In this document: in pieces, positions 1 to 9,538 of the stretch | Numbering within the stretch: position 1 is the first letter of the stretch | Layout of the letters: each line of letters opens with the position of its first letter | Source: Flavobacteriaceae bacterium ASP10-09a | GTDB lineage: Bacteria; Bacteroidota; Bacteroidia; Flavobacteriales; Flavobacteriaceae | NCBI GenBank assembly: GCA_000981625.1 | Contig: LAQA01000049.1 | Span: forward strand, 1 to 42,250 | Direction: 5' to 3' | Length of the DNA stretch: 42,250 nt | Made by a program: the position numbers and the translations under genes | Notes under the pieces: model-generated | The model's database searches: none | What the model saw: the letters and a program-made list of their open reading frames with translations, nothing else | What the model was told of the DNA's origin: nothing

Positions 1-1710
1 TTTTTTAATTGTAAAATAAAAAGTGGTTCCTATTTCTATTTTAGATTCAAGCCATATTTCGCCATCATAAATATCTACAATTTTTTTAACTATTGATAAT
101 CCAATTCCAGAAGAATTTTTTGCTTTTTCTAATGATTGAAAAATTTTAAAGATACTTTTAAAGTGTTTTTTTCGAATACCAATACCATTATCTTTAATTG
201 AGAATTTGTAGAAAGAATTGTAATCTTCTACATCAATATTTATAAATCCTTTTTCTTTATTGCTAAACTTAATTGCATTACCAATTAAATTTTGAAATAG
301 TTGTTGAAACTTTATTTTATCACCTTTAATGATTGGTAGTTTATTTAAAATATTTATTGAAATATTTTCGGGTACATATAAAACATTAATTAAATTTCTT
401 ATTAAAGAGTCTAATTTTACGGGTTTATCTTCTAAAACCTTTGCATCTAAACTAGCATATTTTAAAACATCTGAGATTAAGTTATCCATTGTCTCTAGTG
501 TTATCTCTAGATCCTTAAAGTTCTGGAGACTTGACTTGTCAAATGCAGCTATATTGTCTGTTTTTATCCATGATGTTAGAGCGGCAATACTTCTTAATGG
601 CGATTTTAAGTCATGTGAAACTATGTGTGCATATTCTTGTAATTCTTCATTACTTTTTTTTAATTTTTTTAAAAGTTCTCTGTTTTTAATCTCAACCTTT
701 TTTAGCTCTCTTAAGTTAAGAGCACTTTTAAATTGTAATACAACTAAATTAGCAATACTTTCTAGCGTATTTATATGCTCTTTTTTAAAGTAGTCTTTCT
801 CTTTATGTTCTGCATCAATAACACCAATTACTTGGCCATTACTCATAATTGGAATAGCAATTTCTGAAAATCTAATTGCATCGTCTACAATGTATCTTTT
901 ATCTTTGCTTGTATCACTTATAATTTCACTTTTTCCAGTTTTAGAAACATAACCAACAATCCCCTCTCCTATTGGTAATATCAATTTATTTATGATCCCT
1001 CTATTTCCAGATAATTTATTATCAAAAACAGCTATTTGTTCTAAAGTACTTGTTGATTCATTAACTAAATAAATTACACAATCATTGGTTCCTAAATAAT
1101 TAGCAATGCTATTAGAAATTAACCAACCAATTTCAGTGATTGATTCTTTTCCTAAGATAGATTTCGCAATATTATTAATTAAATCTAGTGTTATCTTTTC
1201 TTCTCTTTGTTTAGTAATATCTCTTGTAATTACCTGGGCTGCAACAGCTTTATTAAACTTATTATAGATAATACTTGCATTAATTTGCACCCATTTAATT
1301 TCTTTGCTTTTAGTGATAATCCTTACAATATAATCATGATAATGACCTAATTCAAGTAACTGATCAAATGAGTTCATTGCATAAGCATAATCTTTAGTGT
1401 AAATAACATCGGCAACGTTAATGGCTTCATCTTGCAAATTATAACCAAAAAACACTTTAGCAACATCATTCATTTTCAAAACATTACCCTCTAAGTCGAT
1501 GACAAAGTAAGCGTCATTTATAGTCTTAAAAACCCCTTTTAACTGAGATTTTTTTTCTTCTAAAAGATCCTCTAATTTATTCTTGTCTTTTTTTAATTCT
1601 TGAGAAGTATTATATAGCTCTAAAGACTTGCTTTCCAAAATTTGCTCAGCGATAGACCTAGCTTTCTTTTGACGCTCTAATGCTCTTTGTATGATTCCTT
1701 TTTCTATCAC
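1..1710 (-). CDS. PAS-GAF sensor histidine kinase (3' end outside window)
   Basis: Cytoplasmic-type sensor kinase; no membrane segment is visible. From the GTG at 1710, 570 codons stay open to the window edge. In order: a charged coiled-coil start, a PAS domain (about residues 50-165), a GAF domain (about 185-325), a second coiled coil, a HisKA domain with phospho-acceptor His366 in VSHDLKSP, and an HATPase domain with QNLIGNAIKF, DNGIGI and SSGIGLSIVKK. The visible tail GTTFYFTIKK is where such kinases usually end, so only a few codons are probably missing. GTG is chosen because an in-frame TAA lies two codons upstream and no ATG is available. It begins 6 nt after the stop of the response regulator, so the two are probably co-transcribed and partners. 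The signal sensed is unknown. Confidence 0.9.
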   Translation of the reverse strand, partial: MIEKGIIQRALERQKKARSIAEQILESKSLELYNTSQELKKDKNKLEDLLEEKKSQLKGVFKTINDAYFVIDLEGNVLKMNDVAKVFFGYNLQDEAINVADVIYTKDYAYAMNSFDQLLELGHYHDYIVRIITKSKEIKWVQINASIIYNKFNKAVAAQVITRDITKQREEKITLDLINNIAKSILGKESITEIGWLISNSIANYLGTNDCVIYLVNESTSTLEQIAVFDNKLSGNRGIINKLILPIGEGIVGYVSKTGKSEIISDTSKDKRYIVDDAIRFSEIAIPIMSNGQVIGVIDAEHKEKDYFKKEHINTLESIANLVVLQFKSALNLRELKKVEIKNRELLKKLKKSNEELQEYAHIVSHDLKSPLRSIAALTSWIKTDNIAAFDKSSLQNFKDLEITLETMDNLISDVLKYASLDAKVLEDKPVKLDSLIRNLINVLYVPENISINILNKLPIIKGDKIKFQQLFQNLIGNAIKFSNKEKGFINIDVEDYNSFYKFSIKDNGIGIRKKHFKSIFKIFQSLEKAKNSSGIGLSIVKKIVDIYDGEIWLESKIEIGTTFYFTIKK

Positions 1711-1716
1711 TTTTTA

Positions 1717-2124
1717 TTATAATATAAATTCATTTAAACTCCAATATTTTAATATAGTATTAATTTTTATTTCATAATCTTCATACTTTAAAGATTTTAA
1801 AAGGTAACCCGCTATGCCTAGTTTATAATATCCTTTAATATGTTTATCATTAGTAGAAGCTGTTAAAATAATTATTGGAATATGTTTTAATTTTGGGTTG
1901 TTCTTTACTGTTAATATAAAATCAATAACGTTGGTATCTGGTGTGTTTAAATCTATTAATATTATGTCCGTAAAGTTGTTATCTAAAATAGTTAAAGCTT
2001 CACTTCCATTTTTAGACAATGAAATTTCGTAGTCACTAAATTTTTTAGAAATCGTTCTATTTAATTTAATAATTTCAATTTTATCATCTTCAATTAATAA
2101 GATTTTTAACTTTTTACGCAACAT
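1717..2124 (-). CDS. Single-domain response regulator (CheY-like)
   Basis: A stand-alone receiver domain of about 135 residues with no output domain. The acidic pocket is Asp13/Asp14 (IEDD), the phospho-acceptor is Asp58 (LIDLN), the switch residue is Thr88 (ILTAS) and the conserved lysine is Lys110 (YLLK). All catalytic positions are present, so it should accept phosphate. It probably acts by protein contact, like other single-domain regulators paired with PAS/GAF kinases. The start is taken at the ATG at 2124; an in-frame TTG at 2133 would add three residues. The kinase follows 6 nt downstream on the same strand. Confidence 0.9.
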   Translation of the reverse strand: MLRKKLKILLIEDDKIEIIKLNRTISKKFSDYEISLSKNGSEALTILDNNFTDIILIDLNTPDTNVIDFILTVKNNPKLKHIPIIILTASTNDKHIKGYYKLGIAGYLLKSLKYEDYEIKINTILKYWSLNEFIL

Positions 2125-2811
2125 AAATATCAAATTATGATTGATTCAAAAGTAAAATAATAATAATCCAAATAGTATTAATTATAGTTATAGGCAACAA
2201 TTCTATAGATGAAATTCAAAAAGATATAGATGAATTAATAATTTATAATACGAAAAAAATATTAAAATTTATAAAAAAATCAAAAAATTGACACTAATGA
2301 CTACCTTTTAGACTGATAATGGTAAAATACAAACTAGTTCTAAAAGAGAAATGTAAGCTATGCTTTAGCCATTTATAATAAAAAAAAACTACTAAAAAAT
2401 AGAAATATAATTCTATGTATAACTTTTTCTAAAGTCTCTTTTAGTAAAAAATTTAAGTAAACTAGTATTGTCATTATCTGAATAGTGTAAAAACAACTAT
2501 AAACATATAAGACTCACCTGTAAAGAGTCTTAGTAATAAAAATACAAATTAAAAAACCTTTAGTAAAAGTGTCATTTTCTCTATTTTCAAACTCTTTTAG
2601 TGGACTATTTTTAACTAAAAAAACTTTATTTATGTTTTTAGAAAGATAAATTTTAAAATAATACAAAAAAATTGCTATTAATAATTAAAGGAATATAGAA
2701 CCTTTACATTAAAGGTAATCTATTAAATTATAGCTTAATTAGCAGCAGGGATAATATCTTTAAACTATTATCCTACTGTGATTTTTTATTGAAAAGTTTG
2801 TAATTAAAATA
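2125..2811. other. Gene-poor AT-rich interval
   Basis: No credible gene in either direction. An open frame near 2169-2290 (plus) reads as about 40 lysine/isoleucine-rich residues but has no ATG, GTG or TTG start, so it may be a relic. A perfect 8-bp inverted repeat lies at 2508-2515/2525-2532 (TAAGACTC with GAGTCTTA) with no T-run after it. A terminator-like hairpin near 2743-2787 is listed separately. Short matches such as CTCTTTTAGT recur but are expected at this base composition. Confidence 0.5.
2743..2787 (+). terminator. Terminator-like hairpin with T-run
   Basis: GGGATAATA (2748-2756) pairs with TATTATCCT (2766-2774) across a 9-nt loop. The stem extends by CAG (2743-2745) with CTG (2776-2778) past a small internal loop, and six T follow at 2782-2787. 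This is the shape of a rho-independent terminator for plus-strand RNA, but no plus-strand gene ends here. It may close an unannotated small RNA or be a relic. Confidence 0.4.
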
Positions 2812-2970
2812 TTAAAAGACTGTTTCTATTAAAAACACTAAACTAATCATGAAAATTATTAACCTAAATGAAATATTGATAAACTCAATTCTCTGGTCAT
2901 TATAATTTTTAAAATTTTGTTGTGATTTTTGCGCTTTGTAATTCTTGAAAATTTGTTGGGCTTTTTTCAT
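2812..2970 (-). CDS. Candidate small membrane protein, 52 aa
   Basis: An ATG-to-TAA frame of 52 codons. The first 28 or so residues are polar and basic (Lys, Gln, Asn rich). The last 20 or so are a strongly hydrophobic stretch (RLIIFMISLVFLIETVF) that could form one membrane helix at the C-terminus. The split into soluble and membrane halves is more ordered than a random AT-rich frame would give. No family is recognised. It stands alone, and I see no clear promoter box upstream. It could still be a chance ORF. Confidence 0.35.
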   Translation of the reverse strand: MKKAQQIFKNYKAQKSQQNFKNYNDQRIEFINISFRLIIFMISLVFLIETVF

Positions 2971-3426
2971 TGGGGGATGAATTTAAAGGGTTAATTAAAG
3001 TCCTAACTCGACTATAACATGATAAATGTAAGGAAAAATTCATGAACAATATAATAACCTGTATTATTTTTAAAATATTTATTAAAAATAGAATCTAAAA
3101 ATTGTGAAACAACATTTTTTTGAGACCGATAATTTTTAATAAATAAGACATTGTTGAGTTTTTAACTATTTATTCCTTTAAAAAAATAATAGTTTAAATA
3201 AAAAATTAAAACTAATATTTAGTATAAATTTCATTAGCAACGATTCTAATAAATAATTTATTAGGGTGAAATATAACAAAAAATCCATAAAAATATTTTT
3301 TGTTTGAAGTATTTTATATTCTAGGATTATAGGTGATTTTTTGTTTTTTAATTATTAAAAATCACATTGTATTTCCTTAAAAAATTAATTTCTCTGAAAT
3401 ATTTTATAGATAATCTAATCAACATT
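2971..3426. other. Intergenic interval downstream of menE
   Basis: No coding frame of note. The 9-bp inverted repeat GTGATTTTT (3333-3341) with AAAAATCAC (3357-3365) lies about 60 nt past the menE stop and might end that transcript, but no T-run follows it on the minus strand. The remainder is low-complexity A/T sequence. Confidence 0.4.
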
Positions 3427-4539
3427 TTAGTAATTATCAAAATTTAATAAATCTAATGTTTTTTTACGTTGTATCTTTTTTGTTTCAGTTTCCACAAACT
3501 GTTCTAAAAAATAAACTTTTTTCGGAGTTTCGAATTTTGAAAGACCTAGATTTTTATATTTAATTACTTGTTTTTTTCCCTCAATAATTAAAACTAATTT
3601 TTCACCTAATTTTTCGTCAGGAATTCCTGAAACAAAAAAACGATTCATAATTATATTAGAAAACTTTTCCTCTATTTTTTCTGGATATAATTTAATTCCT
3701 CCAGAATTAATTACATTATCAAAACGTCCTAGCCACTCAAATTCATTGTCAGAAATCAATTGCACTACATCATTTGTAAAAATGATTTCATCAGAAACTT
3801 TTGGAGCATCTATTACTAAACAGTCTCTTTTATCCTTATAAATAGTTACATCAGGTAGTATTTGATAAAACGCATTAATACTAGCGTCTTTAAGAGAATT
3901 TATATTTTTATCACTGAAAGAATTATTCTTCACTCCTTCTTTTAATAACATGTGCTTATTTAACTTTTTTACAGCTATATGGGTGATGGTTTCTGTCATC
4001 CCATACGTAGCAAAAATAGCTGTAGAAAGATGCTGAATTTTATACTCTAATTCTTTTGAAACTAATCCTCCGCCTACAATCAACTTTTTTATTAAATGTA
4101 ATTTAAAAAGTGAATTTTCTAGTTGTAAAGGAACCATTGCAGAAAAATCATATGGTTTATTAACTTTTTCTAAAGGATTCGAACTTGATTCAATAACATC
4201 TAATTCCCATCCTAAAGTAATCGCTCTAATCAACATTAATTTACCGGCAATGTATTTTAAAGGCAAGCACAGTAGCGCTGTTGTATGTTCTTTTAGATTA
4301 AAATAGCTACCTGTCGCTTTTGCTGAGTTCACAACAAAATCTTTATTCAATAAAATTAATTTTGGAACACCAGTAGAGCCAGAAGTTTGGACTGTTATCT
4401 TTTGATCAACAGAAAACCAACTTTTTAAAAATTGGTTGATTTCACCTGGTAAATCTTTTGTATGGACAAGTAGTTCATCTACAGATGAAAAAGAGAGTCC
4501 GTTTAATTTAAAATTTTTATGAAATTTATTCTGCTCCAA
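3427..4539 (-). CDS. menE: o-Succinylbenzoate-CoA ligase
   Basis: Activates o-succinylbenzoate with ATP and CoA in menaquinone synthesis. It is an AMP-forming ligase: TSGSTGVPK (52-60) is the nucleotide loop, YGMTET (near 180) the A5 motif, GRFDNVINSGG the hinge region, and KKIQRK near the C-terminus carries the expected catalytic lysine. At 370 residues it is shorter than the enterobacterial enzyme (about 450); the shortening is at the N-terminus. The assignment as menE rather than another acyl-CoA ligase rests on menC and menA in the same run. The start is TTG at 4539, one base after the stop of the CPBP gene; no in-frame ATG exists near the N-terminus. Confidence 0.88.
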   Translation of the reverse strand: MEQNKFHKNFKLNGLSFSSVDELLVHTKDLPGEINQFLKSWFSVDQKITVQTSGSTGVPKLILLNKDFVVNSAKATGSYFNLKEHTTALLCLPLKYIAGKLMLIRAITLGWELDVIESSSNPLEKVNKPYDFSAMVPLQLENSLFKLHLIKKLIVGGGLVSKELEYKIQHLSTAIFATYGMTETITHIAVKKLNKHMLLKEGVKNNSFSDKNINSLKDASINAFYQILPDVTIYKDKRDCLVIDAPKVSDEIIFTNDVVQLISDNEFEWLGRFDNVINSGGIKLYPEKIEEKFSNIIMNRFFVSGIPDEKLGEKLVLIIEGKKQVIKYKNLGLSKFETPKKVYFLEQFVETETKKIQRKKTLDLLNFDNY

Positions 4540-4540
4540 T

Positions 4541-5503
4541 TTAATCTAGATTGCTATAATTTTCTTTTAAGTTTAGGGGTTTTTCAACTTTACCCGTCAG
4601 TTTCTCTATCCAATTAGTCCACCCGTATTTTTTTGAAAACAGCACTAAAATCAAAGGATATAAAACAAAAACGGGTATAAACATTTCCCAAGTTACAGAT
4701 GGTTCTGAAGTATCTATAAAAAGTGCATCTGTTTGAAAAACCATCCAATCTGTAGTTATTAAAAATGCTGCAATCATATTATTTGCTGCATGTAAACCTA
4801 ATGCTAACTCTGTTCCTTCGTCCATTAAAGTTGTAATTCCATAGAAAAAACCAGTTCCAATATAAAAAACCATGGTTATACTTCCTAGCTTTTGAACCTC
4901 AGGATTCGCGCCATGTAATAAGCCAAAACAAACAGATGTAATAATTAAAGGAAACCATTTATTTCTTACTAAAACCCCAATTCCTTGCATAAAATAGCCT
5001 CTAAATAATAGCTCCTCTAAACTTGTTTGTAAAGGAATTATCAGTATTGAAATTGCCACTAAAATGAAAAAAGGTTTTGCGTTAAAATTAAACGTATAAT
5101 TTTCTGGAGCTAAATAAATACCTATAATAGATAATACCACTACTAAAATCCCCCAACTTAAAAAACCAAACCAAAAACGTTTCCAATCAATTTTTTTTCT
5201 ACTAGTTACCAGAGAAGTTACTGACCTTTTATGAATATATTTTAAACTAAATAATAAAAAAACCAATCCAACAGCAAACATAAAAAGCATCAGAAATAAA
5301 AATAAATTTTTATCCATTCCTAAACTCATAAAATTATCTGCAGCTGCATTTGCAAATGCTGTCATACTTTCTGAATAAACTAAAGCTACAAACAATAAAG
5401 GAATTGCACCGATAATTTGCCATCCACTAAACACTAAAATAATAGTAAATAACCAATGGTACCATTCATTATCTCCTTTAAAAGCTTGTTGTATATAATT
5501 CAT
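4541..5503 (-). CDS. CPBP family intramembrane metalloprotease
   Basis: A polytopic membrane protein (about eight hydrophobic segments) with the three signatures of the CAAX-protease/bacteriocin-processing (CPBP, Abi) family: EELLFRG with Glu163, Glu164 and Arg168; FGLLHG with His197; and HAANN with His238 and Asn242. These build the metal site inside the membrane. Bacterial members are linked to peptide maturation, immunity or membrane-protein processing, but the substrate cannot be read from sequence. It sits between menC (35 nt upstream) and menE (1 nt downstream), so it is co-transcribed with quinone genes without an obvious biochemical link. Confidence 0.9.
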   Translation of the reverse strand: MNYIQQAFKGDNEWYHWLFTIILVFSGWQIIGAIPLLFVALVYSESMTAFANAAADNFMSLGMDKNLFLFLMLFMFAVGLVFLLFSLKYIHKRSVTSLVTSRKKIDWKRFWFGFLSWGILVVVLSIIGIYLAPENYTFNFNAKPFFILVAISILIIPLQTSLEELLFRGYFMQGIGVLVRNKWFPLIITSVCFGLLHGANPEVQKLGSITMVFYIGTGFFYGITTLMDEGTELALGLHAANNMIAAFLITTDWMVFQTDALFIDTSEPSVTWEMFIPVFVLYPLILVLFSKKYGWTNWIEKLTGKVEKPLNLKENYSNLD

Positions 5504-5538
5504 TTTTTTTGTTCTGAAATTCTGAAATTGGTTCAGAA

Positions 5539-6579
5539 TTAAGTTAAGTTAAAGTTCCAATTTAATACTGGATTGTATCGTAAGGTTCCGTTTTTAACTT
5601 CTAACGGACTTGTAAAATTATTCGTAAATAAACTACCTGTTCCTAATCCTTGTGGCAAATGATTTTGTAATGTATGCGTAAATTGCGCAATTGCACTCAA
5701 GCCTATATTACTTTCTAAAGCAGATGTAATCCACCAATCACATTTATTATGCTCTGCAAATTTAATCCATTCTTTACTGCCAGCAAAACCGCCAATTAAG
5801 CTTGGTTTTAAAATAATATATTGTGGTTTAATAGTTGCTAATAATTCCTGTTTTTTTTCATTAGAATACACGCCAATTAATTCTTCATCTAATGCAATTG
5901 GCAAAGGTGTTTTAGAACACAATTCTGCCATTTCATGAACCTGACCTTGCTTTATAGGTTGCTCTATAGAATGAATTTCTAATGCGGATAATCTTTGTAA
6001 TTTATCTAAAGCGTTCTTTGGACTAAATGCGCCATTTGCATCCACTCTTAATTCTATTTCTTTAGATGAAAATTCTTTCCTGATGGATTTTAGCAACTCA
6101 ATTTCTGCATCAAAATCTATAGCGCCAATTTTCATTTTAATACAAGAAAAACCTGATGTAAGTTTCTCTTTAATTTGATTTTTCATAAACTCCTTCTCCC
6201 CCATCCAAACTAAACCATTTATAGGAATTGATTTCTCTCCTTTGGTAAATTGTGATGGAAATAATTCAAATCGATTTTTACTTTTTAATGATAAAAATGC
6301 TTGTTCTAAACCAAATTGAATTGATGGATATTCAGAGCATTCTTTCAATAAAGTATTTAAACCAAGGTTTATATTTTGACAAACCCAACTTAATTTTGAT
6401 TCATAATTAGGGACATCATCTATGCTTAACCCTCTAAATAAACCAGTTTCTCCTATACCTGTTTTATCATTTTCATCTAAAATAATAAACCAGGTTTCTT
6501 TCGTCCTTAAAATTCCACGTGAAGTACCACTTGGATTTTTAAAATTAAGATTATATTTTCTGTAAATTGCTTTTATCAA
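5539..6579 (-). CDS. menC: o-Succinylbenzoate synthase
   Basis: Dehydrates SHCHC to o-succinylbenzoate, the step before MenE. It is an enolase-superfamily protein with the expected active site in order: Lys148/Lys150 (IKMK), Asp180 (RVDANG), Glu206 (IEQP), Asp231 (ALDEE) and Lys258 (ILKPS). Asp180, Glu206 and Asp231 should bind Mg2+, and Lys150 and Lys258 should be the acid/base pair. The 346-residue length fits. The start is TTG at 6579, 8 nt after the upstream START-like gene; the next in-frame Met is near residue 126, well inside the fold. A dipeptide epimerase is the main alternative for this fold, but the men context favours MenC. Confidence 0.9.
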   Translation of the reverse strand: MIKAIYRKYNLNFKNPSGTSRGILRTKETWFIILDENDKTGIGETGLFRGLSIDDVPNYESKLSWVCQNINLGLNTLLKECSEYPSIQFGLEQAFLSLKSKNRFELFPSQFTKGEKSIPINGLVWMGEKEFMKNQIKEKLTSGFSCIKMKIGAIDFDAEIELLKSIRKEFSSKEIELRVDANGAFSPKNALDKLQRLSALEIHSIEQPIKQGQVHEMAELCSKTPLPIALDEELIGVYSNEKKQELLATIKPQYIILKPSLIGGFAGSKEWIKFAEHNKCDWWITSALESNIGLSAIAQFTHTLQNHLPQGLGTGSLFTNNFTSPLEVKNGTLRYNPVLNWNFNLT

Positions 6580-6587
6580 AGTAAAGA

Positions 6588-7103
6588 TTATTGTTTTTCT
6601 GCAAATGCTTTAAAATTATTCAAATAAGTTTGGTCTTGTTCTTGGAAAGTTCCCTTAAAAAAAGGAAACACACAAGCCATTAAATAAGACTCACTTTGAC
6701 AGCTAGAGCTTAAAGTTATGGTTGTAATTCCATTTTTCTCTGTAAAAACATAATCGTCCCTTTTTAACATGTTTTCAGCATCAAAAAACAAAGTTACTTT
6801 TTCATTTTTAACATAGGCAATTATTTTCTGTGTCATAACAATTTCTTGCCCTTGATTTTCAACAACCATTTTATAAACACTTCCCGTTTTTCCAATGTTC
6901 TCGTTAACAACATCAAAAGACTTTACTTCTGGAATCCAATTTTTAATATTTTCTGAGTTATTAAATGTTTCAAAAACCACCTCAACTGAATTATTTACAG
7001 AAACTTGTGTTACATAGCTTGTTTCTTTTATTAATAGACCTGTTGCCAAAAAAATTACAACTATTGCTGTAATGATTCCCAAGATTATTTTTATTGTTTT
7101 CAT
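6588..7103 (-). CDS. Membrane-anchored START-like (SRPBCC) protein
   Basis: 171 residues. One N-terminal hydrophobic helix (about 4-25) is followed by a domain that reads like the polyketide-cyclase/START-like fold: VNNSVEVVFETFNNSENIKNW is the typical opening strand and helix, and a long C-terminal helix closes the cavity. Such domains bind hydrophobic ligands. Its position between menA and menC invites the idea of a quinone-intermediate or lipid carrier, but that is inference only. Gaps to both neighbours are under 10 nt. Confidence 0.75.
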   Translation of the reverse strand: MKTIKIILGIITAIVVIFLATGLLIKETSYVTQVSVNNSVEVVFETFNNSENIKNWIPEVKSFDVVNENIGKTGSVYKMVVENQGQEIVMTQKIIAYVKNEKVTLFFDAENMLKRDDYVFTEKNGITTITLSSSCQSESYLMACVFPFFKGTFQEQDQTYLNNFKAFAEKQ

Positions 7104-7112
7104 ATATTTATT

Positions 7113-8045
7113 TTAAAAAATGGTGTTAGCCCAAGCAAAAAGAATAGCAAACAAAAATGTACTTAATGCTACTTTCTTAAGTTCGCTATCTAACTGAGCA
7201 GAAACTGTGTTTTGTGCAACGGTTTTTATATTTTTAACTAACGGAATAAAAGCCACTAAAAAAATGAGTTGATACACATTTCTAAAATCAAGAAACACAT
7301 AAATTAAAGCGGTAATTAAAGCTCCTAAAATTAAAAAATAATGATATTTTTTTGCTTTTTTAGGTCCTAATTTAACAACTAACGTATTTTTATTATTTTT
7401 TTGATCTTCATCTCTATCTCGTAAATTATTCAAATTTAAAACTGCTGTACTTAATAACCCGATAGAAATTGCAGGTAAAAATATTGTTAAATTAAGCTGT
7501 TTTGTGTACAAAAAATAACTCCCAACGACACTTAACAAACCAAAGAATAGAAATACAAAAATATCCCCAAAACCACTATAACCATAAGCAGAATTACCAA
7601 CTGTATACTTTATTGCTGCTGCAATTGATGCAATTCCTAACAATAAAAACAAAATAGAATATCCGAAATTTTCTTTTCCAAAAGCAACATAAATAAGCAA
7701 TATGGCTATCATTAAAGTAATAATTGCAGTAATTATAATGGCAGATTTCATTTGCTTAGGAGTAATCGCTCCTGAAGAAACCATTCTTGTTTCTCCTGTT
7801 CTATTTTTATCTGAACCTTTTATACCGTCTCCATAGTCGTTTGCAAAGTTTGACAATACTTGGAAACCAATAGTTGTTAGAATTGCTAACCAGAAAATAG
7901 AAGTTACCCAAACAGGGTTTCTAACACTTAAATTAGAACTTATAAAAACAAAATTGTTTCCTAAGTAAGAACCCAAAATAATACCTGAGACAGATAAAGG
8001 TAAAGTTCTTAAACGTGCTGCTTTAATAAAACTTTTTACATCCAT
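7113..8045 (-). CDS. menA: 1,4-dihydroxy-2-naphthoate polyprenyltransferase
   Basis: Attaches the isoprenoid tail to dihydroxynaphthoate, giving demethylmenaquinone. It is a UbiA-superfamily membrane enzyme with eight or nine hydrophobic segments. The first Asp-rich motif is NDYGDGIKGSD (69-79) and the second is NNLRDRDEDQ in the middle of the protein; together they bind Mg-diphosphate. The 310-residue length is normal for MenA. Its start overlaps the end of the upstream bPH gene by 10 nt, so translation is probably coupled. Confidence 0.93.
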   Translation of the reverse strand: MDVKSFIKAARLRTLPLSVSGIILGSYLGNNFVFISSNLSVRNPVWVTSIFWLAILTTIGFQVLSNFANDYGDGIKGSDKNRTGETRMVSSGAITPKQMKSAIIITAIITLMIAILLIYVAFGKENFGYSILFLLLGIASIAAAIKYTVGNSAYGYSGFGDIFVFLFFGLLSVVGSYFLYTKQLNLTIFLPAISIGLLSTAVLNLNNLRDRDEDQKNNKNTLVVKLGPKKAKKYHYFLILGALITALIYVFLDFRNVYQLIFLVAFIPLVKNIKTVAQNTVSAQLDSELKKVALSTFLFAILFAWANTIF

Positions 8046-9538
8046 GAAGTATTGCTTGTTTCTACTTTATATAAAGTATGATTATAAATTTTTACTGCAT
8101 CTTTAAAATTGACACAAGGAATTTTAATTTTTCCAGAGGCAGTTTGTAAAATAAGATCTGCAACGTTACTTCTCTGTTGAAAAACATTTTGTTTCATCTT
8201 TATATTTTGAACCTTAAAAATTTCTAAATACGTTATGTGAGTTTCTAATAATCCTCTGCCTACCAATAACATCGAATCTGATATTTTATAATAACGTTTT
8301 TTAATTTTTTTGTGTATCAAAAATACAACAATAGGAAAGACTAAAATGATTGAATATAGGATCTCTACTGAATTAGATATCTTATATAATATTAAGTATA
8401 AGATAACGAGTATCAAAAAAGAAATTATAAATATCTTTCGTTTATAATAATTATCAGGGAAAAATTTTTGTTTACTTTCTAATTCAGTTGCATCAAACAA
8501 ACTCTTTTTAACAACTTCAATTTGTGCTGCTTTACACCCCACAATTCGTATTAACTTATCTTTCTTTTGATTTAATTTACCGCTTACAGCTTGTTTAAAA
8601 GTGATAAAAGAAATACCAATTAACCTTTTTAGCGGATTTGTAGAAATTGTGATATTCTGGATTTTTTGCTTTTTTAATACAATAGATTTTTTTGTAAATA
8701 AACCTTGATTAACTTCAAAAGCATCTTCTTTTAAATAAGCCGTTAAATTAAAATGTATCAAAAAGACCTTTACAAAAGAACTAATTAAAGCCATTATAAT
8801 CAATGTAAAAAGTAATATGGATAATAAAAAAATACTCGTAGTAAGTACATTTGTACCTTCTTCAATCAAATCATCAAAAAATCTTATTTCCCCAAAGCTA
8901 TAATCAATTTGCTGTAATTGCTGAAAGAAACCAATTATAATTGCAAAAAATAAAAATAAATTTTGAAGATGATTTTCTGTTAAACTAACTTTAAAAAGCT
9001 CGAAAAAACCGATTTTTACGAATGGTTTTGATTCATGATCAATATTAACTTCTTTATCTAATATCGAACTTTTGGAAATAAGTTCTTTTAAAGCTGATGC
9101 TTTTGACAAAGAAAGTGCTTTAATTGCAATTTCAGTAGCACTTGATCCTGCAGTTTCTATACTTACTTCGAATACACCAATAATTTGTTGAATAATATTT
9201 TGTTTGAAATTGATATTCTGAATTCGGTGAAAAGGAATTGCTGTATTTGTTTTTTTTAGAATTCCTTGCTTTAAAATAAAATATTCATTCTCAATTTTAA
9301 ATTGAAAATTTTTATAAACTAAATAGGCTCTAATCAACAGAAAAATTAAAATAAATGCGACCCCTAAATAAATATAATTAGCGCCTAAACTATTGGATAG
9401 TTTCGTAAAATCCTTGATAATTAAAAAAAGTAAAAACCAAGTAAATTTTATAAGATTATAAATCAGATTTATATAAATTACCAGAACCCCTTTTGAAGAT
9501 TGTCTTGAAAAATTTGAAAAATTAAAAGAATTACTCAT
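8036..9538 (-). CDS. bPH_2 domain membrane protein, YdbT-like
   Basis: 500 residues with three bacterial PH (bPH_2, formerly DUF304) units at about 75-140, 260-340 and 405-490, separated by pairs of membrane helices. Each unit shows the usual pattern of a short basic strand, an 'IPFxRIQNI'-like turn and a following 'G...' strand. This matches the YdbT architecture of Bacillus, which also sits beside a one-domain YdbS partner. It overlaps that partner by 8 nt and menA by 10 nt. Function is unsettled; a role in membrane homeostasis or resistance has been suggested for the family. Confidence 0.85.
   Translation of the reverse strand: MSNSFNFSNFSRQSSKGVLVIYINLIYNLIKFTWFLLFLIIKDFTKLSNSLGANYIYLGVAFILIFLLIRAYLVYKNFQFKIENEYFILKQGILKKTNTAIPFHRIQNINFKQNIIQQIIGVFEVSIETAGSSATEIAIKALSLSKASALKELISKSSILDKEVNIDHESKPFVKIGFFELFKVSLTENHLQNLFLFFAIIIGFFQQLQQIDYSFGEIRFFDDLIEEGTNVLTTSIFLLSILLFTLIIMALISSFVKVFLIHFNLTAYLKEDAFEVNQGLFTKKSIVLKKQKIQNITISTNPLKRLIGISFITFKQAVSGKLNQKKDKLIRIVGCKAAQIEVVKKSLFDATELESKQKFFPDNYYKRKIFIISFLILVILYLILYKISNSVEILYSIILVFPIVVFLIHKKIKKRYYKISDSMLLVGRGLLETHITYLEIFKVQNIKMKQNVFQQRSNVADLILQTASGKIKIPCVNFKDAVKIYNHTLYKVETSNTSWM

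Noticed and set aside
329..793. 154-codon plus-strand frame
   Set aside because: It lies opposite the histidine kinase gene, whose frame carries full PAS, GAF, HisKA and HATPase motifs.
2169..2290. Forty-codon plus-strand open frame
   Set aside because: It has no standard start codon, and Lys/Ile/Asn-rich frames of this length are expected by chance in such AT-rich DNA.
3333..3365. Inverted repeat as menE terminator
   Set aside because: The stem is A/T-only at its inner part, the loop is 15 nt, and no T-run follows on the minus strand, so it is only mentioned with the interval.
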